From assembly GCF_018069875.1 (NCBI RefSeq), contig NZ_JAGQDF010000012.1, forward strand, positions 124,001 to 188,000: a stretch of DNA of 64,000 nucleotides, written 5' to 3'. The notes beneath the pieces are model-generated. The model had not been told where the DNA came from, did no database searches, and saw only the letters and a program-made list of their open reading frames with translations. Positions 16,777-24,847 of this stretch are shown here, one piece after another. Position numbers and translations under genes: made by a program. The stretch comes from Ideonella alba. GTDB lineage: Bacteria > Pseudomonadota > Gammaproteobacteria > Burkholderiales > Burkholderiaceae_C. How positions within the stretch are numbered: the stretch's first letter is position 1; each line of letters starts with the position of its first letter.

Positions 16777-17706
16777 TCAGGCGGGCTCGCGCTGCGACGG
16801 CGGCAGCACCGCCGCGGCCTGGGTGAACAGGCCGCGCAGCCAGGCGATGCCCTGGTCCTGGCGGCGGTACTTGTGCCACTGCACGGCCTGCTGCATCGGC
16901 GGGATCTCGATCGGGCAGGGCCTCACCACCAGCGGCCACACCGACAGGAACAGGCGCGCCAGGCGCTCGTGCATCGTCGCCACATGGTCGGTGCCGACCA
17001 GCAGCCCCGGCACCGTGGCAAAGCCGTAGCTGGACGCCACGATGCGCCGCGTCACGCCCAGCCGGGTGATGAACCAGTCCTCGTACGAGGCCGACGCGGC
17101 GTCCTGCGGATGCATCACCACATGGCCGGCGGCCAGGTAGCGCGCGCGGGTCAGTGCGCCGCGGGCCAGCGCGCCGTCCTGCCAGACCGCGCAGACGAAG
17201 CGCTCCTGGTAGAGCACCTCGCTGGGGTGCTCGGCCGACAGCAGGGCCTGCGGCAGCACCAGCAGATCGGCCTCGCCCCGCTCCAGGCTGCGGTGCGGCT
17301 GGGCGATCTGCGGCAGGAAGTCGATGCGCACCCTCGCGCCCTGGCCGGCGGCCAGCGCCATCACCTGGGGGCCGATCACCATCTGCGTGTAGTCCGAGGC
17401 GAAGACGCGGAACACCCGCTCACTGCGCGCGGGGTCGAAATCGGGCTGGGTGGCGATCGTGCTGTCCACCCGCACCAGCACGTCGCGCACCGGCTGCTGC
17501 AGCGCCTCGGCGCGCGGCGTGGGCTCCATGCGCCGACCCACCTGCACCAGCAGCTCGTCGTCGAAGTACTCGCGCAGCCGGGCCAGCGCGTCGCTGGTGG
17601 CCGAGGGGCTGAGGTTCAGCCGCGCGGCCGCGCGCGTCACGCTGCGCTCGGTGAGCAACGCGTCCAGCGCGACCAGCAGGTTCAGGTCCAGGCGGTTGAA
17701 TCGCAT
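16777..17706 (-). CDS. LysR-family regulator, NodD/FdeR-like
   Basis: This encodes 309 residues. The N-terminal HTH (LNLLVALDALLTERSVTRAAARLNLSPSATSDALARLREYFDD) has the MRFxxLDLNLL opening of the NodD/NahR/LinR branch, many of which bind flavonoids or other aromatics. The effector domain runs from about residue 95. It is divergent from the extradiol-cleavage operon, with a near-perfect palindrome between them. FdeR of Herbaspirillum, which activates naringenin degradation, has the same arrangement. Flavonoid sensing is inferred from subfamily and context. Confidence 0.82.
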   Translation of the reverse strand: MRFNRLDLNLLVALDALLTERSVTRAAARLNLSPSATSDALARLREYFDDELLVQVGRRMEPTPRAEALQQPVRDVLVRVDSTIATQPDFDPARSERVFRVFASDYTQMVIGPQVMALAAGQGARVRIDFLPQIAQPHRSLERGEADLLVLPQALLSAEHPSEVLYQERFVCAVWQDGALARGALTRARYLAAGHVVMHPQDAASASYEDWFITRLGVTRRIVASSYGFATVPGLLVGTDHVATMHERLARLFLSVWPLVVRPCPIEIPPMQQAVQWHKYRRQDQGIAWLRGLFTQAAAVLPPSQREPA

Positions 17707-17731
17707 CGATGGATCCGAGGGATAACCCTTG

Positions 17732-17754
17732 ATGATTCGGTTTCATCGAATCAT
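17732..17754. promoter_or_regulatory. Candidate LysR box
   Basis: ATGATTCG and CGAATCAT form a perfect 8-bp inverted repeat with a 7-base spacer. The site contains ATT-N11-AAT, the T-N11-A pattern of LysR regulators. It lies in the 102-bp gap between the divergent NodD-like regulator and the alpha/beta hydrolase, 54 bases upstream of the hydrolase start. Confidence 0.65.
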
Positions 17755-17808
17755 GACATGGATCGAATCCGCTTTTCCAAACGCGTCCGGGCCGCAAGAC
17801 TGCGCCCC

Positions 17809-18975
17809 ATGTTCAGGTACTTCCCCACCAACTACGTCTGGAACCTGTCGGTCGATCTAGCGATCGAGATGGGCGCGCGCATCGGCGAGATCGAGGCCAT
17901 GTGCGCCCCGCTGCAGGAGGCCGCCAAGGCCCCGGACGCCGCCGGCACGCAGGCCTTCCGCGAGACCTGGGTGCGCATGGCCGACCAGCTCTGCGGCCTG
18001 GCCGAAGAGGACGAGTCGCGCGGTCGCCGCTTCAGCGCCGGCGAGAAATACCGCCGCGCCGCCAGCTACCTGCTGACCGCCGAGCGCCTGCAGGCCCACC
18101 ACGCCCCGGGCCGCCTGGCGCTGTACCAGCGCGAGCTGGCGCTGTTCCAGAAGGGCTCGGCGCTGCTGGGCGATCCGGTGCAGCGCGTCGAGATCCCGTA
18201 TGAGGGCAAGACCTTGTCGGCGCTGTACCGGCCGGCCCAGGGCCTGCAGCCCGGCGAGCGCGCGCCGATCCTGGTGCAGCTCAACGGCCTGGACTCGACC
18301 AAGGAGATGAAGTACCTGGTCGGCCTGCCGGGCTGGCTGGCCCAGCGCGGGGTCTCGTCGCTGGTGGTGGACCAGCCGGGCACCGGCGAGGCGCTGCGCC
18401 TGCACGGCCTGACCGCGCGCTTCGACACCGAGCACTGGGCCAGCCGCGTCGTCGACTGGCTGGAGCAGCACCCGCAGGTGGATGCCGCGCGCATCGGCTG
18501 CGAGGGCGTCTCGCTGGGCGGCTACTACTGCCCGCGCGCGGTGGCGATGGAGCCGCGCTTCGCCTGCGGCGTGGCCTGGGGCGCCAACCACGACTGGCGT
18601 GACGTGCAGAAGCGCCGGCTGGAGAAGGAAGGCAACTTCCCGGTGCCGCACTACTGGGCCCATGTGTGCTGGGTCTGGGGAGCCAAGGACATCGAGGACT
18701 TCATGCGCATCGCCGAGGACGTGCACCTCGACGGCGTGGTCAAGCAGATCCGTGTGCCCTTCCTGGTCACGCACGGTGCCAACGACTCGCAGATCCCGCT
18801 GAAGTGGGCCGAGCGCACCTACGAGCAGCTGGTCAACAGCCCGAAGCGCGAGCTGAAGGTCTTCACCGAGCGCGAGGGCGGCAGCCAGCACGCCAGCTTC
18901 GACAACAGCATCAACGCCGGCCACTACATCGCCGATTGGGTGGCCGAGACCCTGGGCGGCCGCACCGCCGCCTGA
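17809..18975 (+). CDS. Alpha/beta hydrolase, FrsA/2,6-dihydroxypseudooxynicotine hydrolase-like
   Basis: This encodes 388 residues with a helical N-terminal region of about 140 residues followed by an alpha/beta hydrolase core. The nucleophile is Ser235 in EGVSLGGYY, the acid Asp326 (GANDSQIP) and the base His361 (GGSQHASF). The helical N-terminus plus GVSLGGYY core resembles DHPON hydrolase, which cleaves a C-C bond in a vinylogous acid; esterases of the FrsA group share the fold. As first gene of the ring-cleavage operon it may act on a ring-opened or beta-diketone product. I chose the ATG at 17809 because in-frame upstream sequence enters the regulator. The exact substrate is unknown. Confidence 0.75.
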   Translation: MFRYFPTNYVWNLSVDLAIEMGARIGEIEAMCAPLQEAAKAPDAAGTQAFRETWVRMADQLCGLAEEDESRGRRFSAGEKYRRAASYLLTAERLQAHHAPGRLALYQRELALFQKGSALLGDPVQRVEIPYEGKTLSALYRPAQGLQPGERAPILVQLNGLDSTKEMKYLVGLPGWLAQRGVSSLVVDQPGTGEALRLHGLTARFDTEHWASRVVDWLEQHPQVDAARIGCEGVSLGGYYCPRAVAMEPRFACGVAWGANHDWRDVQKRRLEKEGNFPVPHYWAHVCWVWGAKDIEDFMRIAEDVHLDGVVKQIRVPFLVTHGANDSQIPLKWAERTYEQLVNSPKRELKVFTEREGGSQHASFDNSINAGHYIADWVAETLGGRTAA

Positions 18976-18992
18976 GCACCAAGGACCCCACC

Positions 18993-19943
18993 ATGCAGAT
19001 CATCGGACCCGATGCGCTGGTCTTCGGCGTCGACGACGTCGCCGCCTGCGCGCAATTCCTCACCGACTACGGCCTGACGCCGGTTGGCCTCACCGAGGCC
19101 GGCGGCCGCTTCGAGGCCGAGGACGGCACCGCCGTGGTCATCGCCCGTGCCGACGACCCCGCGCTGCCACCGCCGATGGGCACCGCCAGCCTGCTGCGCA
19201 AGACCGTCTACGGCGTGAAGGACGCCGCCACGCTGGCGGCGATCGCCAATGAACTGGGCCGCGACCGCGAGGTGCGCCAGCTGCCCGACGGCTCGATCGA
19301 GGCCGCGGACGACATGGGCTTCGTGCTGGGCTTCCAGCTCACCGTGCGGCGCCCGCTGCAGGTGGCCGGCGAGGCCGCCAACGCACCCGGTCAGCCCGCG
19401 CGCGGCCTGAACGCGGTGGCGGTGGCCGAGGACATGCCGCACCGGCCGCTGACGCTGTCGCACGTCGTCTACTTCGTGCCCGACGAGCCGCGCGCCGCCG
19501 CGTTCTACACCCAGCGCCTGGGCTTTCGATGCACCGATCGGCTGGAGGGCGCCGGCCCCTTCCTGCGCCCGGCGGGCACCGACGACCACCACACGCTGTT
19601 CCTGATCCAGACGCCGCCGTTCATGAAGGGCGTCGAGCACTTCACCTTCCACATGAGCGGCCCCACCGCGGTGCTGCAGTCGGGCTACCGGCTGGTGGCC
19701 AAGGGCTACCAGTCGTTCTGGGGGCCGGGCCGCCACAAGATGGGCTCGAACTGGTTCTGGTACTTCAACAGCCCGCTGGCCACCCATGTCGAGTACGACG
19801 CCGACATGGACCGCCACGACGACGCCTGGACCGCCCGCAGCGTGCCGCTGAGCGCCGATGCCTCGCAGGCCTTCCTGTTCCAGCCGCGCGACAAGTGGTT
19901 CCCCGGCGGTGGCCCGCCCCCCGGGGCCGGCGGTCCCCGCTGA
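18993..19943 (+). CDS. Extradiol ring-cleavage dioxygenase, VOC family (FdeC-like)
   Basis: This encodes 316 residues built from two vicinal-oxygen-chelate modules. The C-terminal module holds the Fe(II) ligands expected for type I extradiol dioxygenases: His157 (LSHVVYF), His216 (VEHFTFH) and Glu267 (HVEYDAD). It would cleave a catecholic ring next to its hydroxyls. A neighbouring FAD monooxygenase and a FdeR-like regulator suggest a hydroxylated flavonoid A ring or similar phenol as substrate, as for FdeC of Herbaspirillum. It lies 17 bases after the hydrolase. The Gly/Pro-rich C-terminal tail (PGGGPPPGAGGP) is unusual. Confidence 0.82.
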   Translation: MQIIGPDALVFGVDDVAACAQFLTDYGLTPVGLTEAGGRFEAEDGTAVVIARADDPALPPPMGTASLLRKTVYGVKDAATLAAIANELGRDREVRQLPDGSIEAADDMGFVLGFQLTVRRPLQVAGEAANAPGQPARGLNAVAVAEDMPHRPLTLSHVVYFVPDEPRAAAFYTQRLGFRCTDRLEGAGPFLRPAGTDDHHTLFLIQTPPFMKGVEHFTFHMSGPTAVLQSGYRLVAKGYQSFWGPGRHKMGSNWFWYFNSPLATHVEYDADMDRHDDAWTARSVPLSADASQAFLFQPRDKWFPGGGPPPGAGGPR

Positions 19944-20010
19944 GCCGCTCGCTGTACGCACCACCCACCCCCAGGCGAGGACCACCTCGCCGGCCCCCAG
20001 GAGACATCCC

Positions 20011-21141
20011 ATGACCCTCGCAGCCCAACGCATCCTGATCATCGGCGGCGGCTTCTCCGGCATGTCCGCCGCGATCGAACTGCGCAAGCACGGCGCTGAC
20101 GTGGACCTGGTCGAGATCGACCCCGAATGGCGCAACTACGGCGCCGGCATCAGCCTGGGCGGCGCCACGCTGCGCGCCTTCCGCCAGCTCGGCGTGCTGG
20201 ACGCCTTTCTGCAGCAGGGCGCGGCCAGCGACGGCGTGCAGCTGCGCCTGCCGCACGGCCAGCCGATCGGCGAGCTGCCCACGCCGCGCATCGCCGGCCC
20301 CGACGTGCCCGGCGGCGGCGCGATCATGCGCCCGGTGCTGGCCCGCATCCTGGCCGACGCCACCCGCGCCAGCGGCGCCACCGTGCGCCTGGGCTGCACC
20401 TTCACGTCGATCGAGCAGGATGCCGAGGGCGTGGAGGTCCGCTTCACCGACGGCCAGCGTCAGCGCTACGACCTGGTGATCGGCAGCGACGGCCTGTATT
20501 CCAAGGTGCGCGGGGCCCTGCTGCCCGACGCCCCGCGGCCCGCCTACAGCGGCCAGGCCGTATGGCGCGCGGTGCTGCCGCGGCCCGACGAACTCAAGAC
20601 CATCACCATGTGGATGGGCGGCGCGGTCAAGCCCGGTGTCAACCCGGTCTCGGCCGATGAGCTCTACCTCTTCGTCACCGAGCGCCGCCCGACCAACGAC
20701 CATGTCGACCCGGCCACCTTCGCCGACACGCTGCGCGCACTGCTGGCCCCGTTTCCCGACCCGATGCTGCAGGCGCTGCGCGCCCAGATCAGCCCCGCCT
20801 CGCAGATCGTCTTTCGCCCGCTGGAGGGCATGCTGGTGCGCGGCGACTGGTACCGCGGCCGCGTGGTGCTGATCGGCGACACGGTGCACGCCACCACGCC
20901 GCACCTGGCCTCGGGCGCCTGCATCGGCATCGAGGATGCGATCGTGCTGGCCGATGAGCTGGCGCGCCACGCCAGCGTGGCCGAGTCGCTGGCCGCCTTC
21001 CAGGCCCGCCGCTATGAGCGCTGCCGCATGGTGGTCGACAACTCGGCCCGCCTGGGCCAGATCGAGATGGAGGGCGGCGACAAGGACGAGCACGCCCACA
21101 TCATGCGCACGTCGCTGATGGCGCTGGCGCAGCCGATCTGA
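20011..21141 (+). CDS. FAD-dependent aromatic monooxygenase (FdeE-like)
   Basis: This encodes 376 residues, a group A flavoprotein hydroxylase. The FAD Rossmann motif is GGGFSG at residues 12-17. The DG motif is GSDGLYSKVR in mid-protein, and the second FAD motif GRVVLIGDTVHATTPHLASG is at about 280-300. It would hydroxylate a phenolic ring with NAD(P)H and O2 to make the catechol for the adjacent extradiol dioxygenase. FdeE, the naringenin 8-hydroxylase, is the closest functional model by context. A GGAGACATCCC ribosome binding site precedes the ATG. Confidence 0.83.
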   Translation: MTLAAQRILIIGGGFSGMSAAIELRKHGADVDLVEIDPEWRNYGAGISLGGATLRAFRQLGVLDAFLQQGAASDGVQLRLPHGQPIGELPTPRIAGPDVPGGGAIMRPVLARILADATRASGATVRLGCTFTSIEQDAEGVEVRFTDGQRQRYDLVIGSDGLYSKVRGALLPDAPRPAYSGQAVWRAVLPRPDELKTITMWMGGAVKPGVNPVSADELYLFVTERRPTNDHVDPATFADTLRALLAPFPDPMLQALRAQISPASQIVFRPLEGMLVRGDWYRGRVVLIGDTVHATTPHLASGACIGIEDAIVLADELARHASVAESLAAFQARRYERCRMVVDNSARLGQIEMEGGDKDEHAHIMRTSLMALAQPI

Positions 21142-21158
21142 GACGGGAGCCGCCGACG

Positions 21159-21962
21159 ATGCGACCGCTGCAACGCCCCCGCCGCCTGGTGGATCTGTCG
21201 ATCTACCTGGAGAACGATGTGCTGTCCGATCCGCCGCCGCTGGCGCCGAAGATCACTTACCAGAAGCACCAGGACACGCTGCCCGAGTTCATGGCGATGA
21301 TCCCGGGCACCACGCCGGAGGACTATCCCGAGGGCGAGGCCGCTGCCGCCGAGTGGGTGACGCTGACCACCCACAACGGCACCCACCTGGACGCCCCCTG
21401 GCACTTCCATTCCACGCAGGACGCGAAGAACGGCGGCGCGCGCCCCAGCATCACGATCGACCAGGTGCCGCTGGAGTGGTGCTACCAGCCTGGCGTGAAG
21501 CTGGACTTCCGCCACTTTCCCGATGGCTATGTGGCCACCGCGGCCGACGTCGAGGCCGAGCTGGCACGCATCGGCTGGACGCTGCAGCCGCTGGACATCG
21601 TGCTGGTCAACACCCGCGCCGGCTCGCGCTACGGCCACCCCGACTACCTGGGCGCCGGCTGCGGCATGGGCTACGAGGCCACGATGTACCTGCTCGAGCG
21701 CGGCGTGCGACTGACCGGCACCGACGCCTGGAGCTGGGACGCGCCCTTCTCGTACACCGCGAAGAAGGTGGCCGAGACCGGCAACAAGGCGCTGATCTGG
21801 GAAGGCCACAAGGCCGGCCGCGACATCGGCTACTGCCACCTGGAAAAGCTGCACAACCTGGAGGCGCTGCCCGCGCACGGCTTCCTGGTCAGCTGCTTCC
21901 CGCACAAGATCCGTGGCGCCTCGGCCGGCTGGACCCGCGCCGTGGCCATTTTCGAGGACTGA
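21159..21962 (+). CDS. Cyclase-family metal-dependent hydrolase (kynurenine formamidase-like)
   Basis: This encodes 267 residues of the cyclase/KynB family. The metal-binding signature HNGTHLDAPWH is at residues 72-82, matching HxGTHxDxPxH. Known members hydrolyse formylkynurenine, isatin or related amides and lactones with Zn or Mn. In this operon it would fit opening of a lactone or hydrolysis of a ring-cleavage product. Kynurenine formamidase itself is unlikely because no kynurenine genes are nearby, and the protein is longer than KynB (about 210 residues). Confidence 0.8.
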   Translation: MRPLQRPRRLVDLSIYLENDVLSDPPPLAPKITYQKHQDTLPEFMAMIPGTTPEDYPEGEAAAAEWVTLTTHNGTHLDAPWHFHSTQDAKNGGARPSITIDQVPLEWCYQPGVKLDFRHFPDGYVATAADVEAELARIGWTLQPLDIVLVNTRAGSRYGHPDYLGAGCGMGYEATMYLLERGVRLTGTDAWSWDAPFSYTAKKVAETGNKALIWEGHKAGRDIGYCHLEKLHNLEALPAHGFLVSCFPHKIRGASAGWTRAVAIFED

Positions 21963-21966
21963 CGCC

Positions 21967-22950
21967 ATGCGACTGGCCACCCTGAACGACGGCAGCCTGG
22001 ATGGCCGCCTGATCATCGTTGCAAGCGACGGCGCCCGCGCCGCCCACGCCCCCGCCCCCTGGACCACGCTGATCGGCGCGCTGCAGCAGTGGGCCACCGC
22101 CGAGCCCGCGCTGCGCGCTGCGGCCGCCGCGCTGGACGCAGGCGAGGGCGGCTTCGCCTTCGATCCTGCGGCCTGCGCCGCGCCGCTGCCGCGCGCGCCG
22201 CAGTGGCTGGACGCCTCGGCCTTCCTGAACCACGGCCGGCTGATGGAGAGCGCCTTCGGCACGCCGCCGATCCCCGACTTCGACACCGTGCCGGTGATGT
22301 ACCAGGGCGCCAGCGACGATTTCCTGGGGCCGCATCAGGACGTGCCGCTGCCCTCCGAGGCCCACGGCATCGACTTCGAGGGCGAGTTCGGCGTCATCGT
22401 CGACGCCGTGCCCATGGGCGCCACGCCGGCCCAGGCCCTGGCCGCCGTGCGCCTGGTGGTGCAGCTCAACGACTGGAGCCTGCGCGCGCTGGGCCAGCAC
22501 GAGGTGCGCACCGGCTTCGGCTTCCTGCAGGCCAAGCCCAGCACCGCGTTCGCGCCGATCGCCGTCACCCCCGAAGCGCTGGGCCCGGCCTGGCAGGCCG
22601 GCCGGCTGAACCTGCGCCTGCACGTGCAGTGGAATGGCGAGCGCTTCGGCGAGCCCTCGGCCAGCGAGATGAACTTCGACTTCGGCCAGCTCATCGCCCA
22701 CGCGGCGCGCACGCGGCGGCTGAGCGCCGGCACCATCGTCGGCTCGGGCACGGTGTCCAACGCCGAGCGCGGCGCCGGCTCCGCCTGCATTGCCGAGCGC
22801 CGCATGATCGAGAAGCTGGCGCACGGCGAGATCCGCAGCGGCTTCATGCGCTTTGGCGACCGGGTGCGCCTGCAGGCCTGCCACGCCGATGGCCGCCCCG
22901 GCCCCTTCGGCGCGATCGACCAGCGCGTGGTGGCGGCGGGGGCGCCGTGA
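21967..22950 (+). CDS. Fumarylacetoacetate hydrolase family protein
   Basis: This encodes 327 residues. The FAH fold metal site is seen at DFEGEFG (Glu138, Glu140) and QLNDWSLR (Asp169), with the conserved C-terminal GTIVGSGTVSN block. Members hydrolyse acylpyruvates or fumarylacetoacetate, or decarboxylate and isomerise extradiol products. It is the probable step after ring cleavage by the VOC dioxygenase in the same operon. Its stop overlaps the next gene's GTG start (GTGA), showing tight coupling. Confidence 0.85.
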   Translation: MRLATLNDGSLDGRLIIVASDGARAAHAPAPWTTLIGALQQWATAEPALRAAAAALDAGEGGFAFDPAACAAPLPRAPQWLDASAFLNHGRLMESAFGTPPIPDFDTVPVMYQGASDDFLGPHQDVPLPSEAHGIDFEGEFGVIVDAVPMGATPAQALAAVRLVVQLNDWSLRALGQHEVRTGFGFLQAKPSTAFAPIAVTPEALGPAWQAGRLNLRLHVQWNGERFGEPSASEMNFDFGQLIAHAARTRRLSAGTIVGSGTVSNAERGAGSACIAERRMIEKLAHGEIRSGFMRFGDRVRLQACHADGRPGPFGAIDQRVVAAGAP

Positions 22951-23429
22951 CGCGGGTGCGCCTGCTGGGCGCCGGGCAGCACCTGGCGCTGTCCTCGGGC
23001 GCGAACCGGGCGCCGGTGGCACCGCCCGTGGCACCGCCGCTGCCGTCTGGCCTGGGCGATGATCCGCGCCAGCTGATGGAGCGCTTCGTCGACCTGTTCT
23101 ACCGCCGCCGCCAGGTGCGCGCGGCCTTCGAGTCCTGCGTGGTGCGCACCGGTTTCCGTGACCATGACCCGTCACGCCCCGGCGGCCGCCAGGCGGCCAT
23201 CGAGATGCTGGCGCGCAAGCTGGCCGAGCCCGACTTCTTCGTCGAGGTCGAGCGTGTCTTCCTGGACGGCGACCGCGCGGTGGTGCACACCTGGGTCGGC
23301 TCAGGGACGGATCGCCACCAGCGCCTGGACCTGTTCCGCATCGACGCCGGCCGCATCGTCGAACACTGGGGCTTTGACGAGACCGGCCGGTCCGTCTGTG
23401 CCCATTCCCTGCCTACGGAGACCGCTTGA
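22947..23429 (+). CDS. SnoaL-like/NTF2-fold protein
   Basis: This encodes 160 residues if translation starts at the GTG overlapping the FAH stop; no ATG exists before the conserved part. Residues about 45-155 form an NTF2-like domain (MERFVDLFYRRRQVRAAFESCV...VERVFLDGDRAVVHTWVGSG...DLFRIDAGRIVEHWG), with the D-F-R-x-GRIVEHW ending typical of SnoaL-like polyketide cyclase or isomerase relatives. The N-terminal 40 residues are Pro/Ala-rich. It sits between the aromatic enzymes and the deglycosidase pair. It could be an isomerase or a helper subunit; the role is unknown. Confidence 0.68.
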   Translation: MTRVRLLGAGQHLALSSGANRAPVAPPVAPPLPSGLGDDPRQLMERFVDLFYRRRQVRAAFESCVVRTGFRDHDPSRPGGRQAAIEMLARKLAEPDFFVEVERVFLDGDRAVVHTWVGSGTDRHQRLDLFRIDAGRIVEHWGFDETGRSVCAHSLPTETA

Positions 23430-24442
23430 TGCGTTCCAAGATCCAGCGAGGCATCAGCCTCTACAGCTTCCAGGAAGAGATGTTCCTGGGCCAGATGAGC
23501 GTGGAGGACGTGATCGCCTTCAGCGCCAGCATCGGCGCCCGCGCGGTGGAGATCCTGCCCGAGCAGAACATGCCCACCTTCCCGAACATCAGCGACGCGC
23601 AGATCGCCCAGTGGCACGAGATGCTGGCCCGCCACGGCGCGCACTTCTCGTGCTATGACATGTTCCTGGACACCAAGCGCCACAAGGACCGGCTGCTCAC
23701 CGACGACGAGCAGGTCGAGAGCATCCAGCGCGACCTGCGGCTGTGCCACCGCCTGGGCATCCGCAACATGCGCATTCTCATCTTCGTGCGCCCGGACATC
23801 CTGGAGCGCTGCGTGCCGCTGGCCGAGCAGCTCGACGTGCACATGGGCGTCGAGGTGCATGCGCCCTGGTACCTGGACCACGCCTGGATCCAGCGCACGA
23901 TCGAGGTGGCCGACCGCTTGAAGACCCGGCACCTGGGCATCCTGCCCGACATGGGCATCTTCATGAAGCACTACCCGCCGGTGATGCGCGCGCGCTATGA
24001 GCGCCAGGGCGCACGGCCCGAGGTGACGCAGTTCATCGTCGACAGCCACGAGCAGAAGATCATGTGCGAGTACACGATCTACGAGGTGGCGGTGAAGATG
24101 CAGGGCAACAAGGCCGAGGTGGCGATGGCCGAGAGCCTGCGCCACAACCCCTACGCGAACCCCAGGCGCATCGGCGACTTCGCGCCCTACTTCCGCCACA
24201 TCCAGGCCAAGTTCTACGAGATGACCGAGGACTGCCGCGACCCGTCACTGGACTACGAGGCGGTGATTCCCGAGCTGGTGAAGGCCGGCTGGGAGGGCAC
24301 GCTGTCGTCCGAGTACGAAGGCAACCGCTGGATCCAGGACGTGCAGCCGGTGGACAGCCGCGAGCAGGTGCGCCGCCAGCATGTGATGTTCGAGCGGCTG
24401 ATCGCCCAGGCCGAGCAGGCGCAGCCAGCAGGAGCCCAGTGA
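23429..24442 (+). CDS. C-glycoside deglycosidase alpha-subunit-like TIM barrel (pair 1)
   Basis: This encodes 337 residues of the xylose-isomerase-like TIM-barrel superfamily. Candidate metal ligands are Glu142 and His144 in VEVHAPW, Asp174 in ILPDMGIF, His257 in HIQAKFYEM and Glu295 in SSEYEGNRW. These motifs recur in two further genes of the window (30636, 32518). The partner DUF6379-like beta gene follows with a one-base overlap, as in the DgpC/DgpB and CarB/CarC-type enzymes that eliminate the aglycone from 3-oxo-C-glycosides. The ATG overlaps the stop of the SnoaL-like gene, so this pair belongs to the ring-cleavage operon. Activity and substrate are inferred. Confidence 0.8.
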   Translation: MRSKIQRGISLYSFQEEMFLGQMSVEDVIAFSASIGARAVEILPEQNMPTFPNISDAQIAQWHEMLARHGAHFSCYDMFLDTKRHKDRLLTDDEQVESIQRDLRLCHRLGIRNMRILIFVRPDILERCVPLAEQLDVHMGVEVHAPWYLDHAWIQRTIEVADRLKTRHLGILPDMGIFMKHYPPVMRARYERQGARPEVTQFIVDSHEQKIMCEYTIYEVAVKMQGNKAEVAMAESLRHNPYANPRRIGDFAPYFRHIQAKFYEMTEDCRDPSLDYEAVIPELVKAGWEGTLSSEYEGNRWIQDVQPVDSREQVRRQHVMFERLIAQAEQAQPAGAQ

Positions 24443-24831
24443 TGTTTGACAAGTACATCATCGACCCAGCGTCGGTGGCCAACACCGGACCGGCCGACGC
24501 GCCCACCGGGTTCTCGTTCACCAGCAAGCTGGGCTACTACCGCGGCCTGGGCCTGTCGATGGTGGAGGACCTGAAGGTCTCGATCGACGGCCAGGCGCTG
24601 CCGCGCGAGGCCATCACTTTCAATGAAGGCCCGGGCCCGCTGACCCTGGACCAGATGGAGACCGCGCTGGAGCGCCGCTGGGCCTTCGGCGCCCCCGCCA
24701 CCATCAGCGTGGCGCTGCCGGGCGGCTTTCCCCGGGGCGAGCACACGCTGGCGCTGCAGCAGCGCCTGCGCATCTCCTACATGCCCTTTCCCAGCGTCAA
24801 CCACGACGAGAAGCGCATCCGCTTCGGCTGA
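24442..24831 (+). CDS. C-glycoside deglycosidase beta-subunit-like protein, DUF6379 (pair 1)
   Basis: This encodes 129 residues, predicted all-beta, with no signal peptide. The signature segment is GYYRGLGLSMVEDLKVSIDG near residue 35, followed by PREAI and W-FG motifs and the YMPFP ending. Similar small proteins are the beta subunits of C-glycoside deglycosidases (DUF6379/CGDB), which pair with the TIM-barrel alpha subunit to shape the active site. It is the last gene of the operon that starts at 17809. The convergent LacI gene ends only 16 bases away, so no strong terminator is present. Confidence 0.8.
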   Translation: MFDKYIIDPASVANTGPADAPTGFSFTSKLGYYRGLGLSMVEDLKVSIDGQALPREAITFNEGPGPLTLDQMETALERRWAFGAPATISVALPGGFPRGEHTLALQQRLRISYMPFPSVNHDEKRIRFG

Positions 24832-24847
24832 TCGGGGCTGCAGGCCT

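Noticed and set aside
21159-21962. Kynurenine formamidase (kynB) as the name for the cyclase-family gene
   Set aside because: The HxGTHxDxPxH motif fits the whole cyclase family; the protein is longer than KynB and no other kynurenine gene is near.
21889-23175. Minus-strand open frame of 428 codons opposite the FAH and SnoaL-like genes
   Set aside because: Arg/Gly/Ala-rich composition without motifs; antisense shadow of two coupled real genes.
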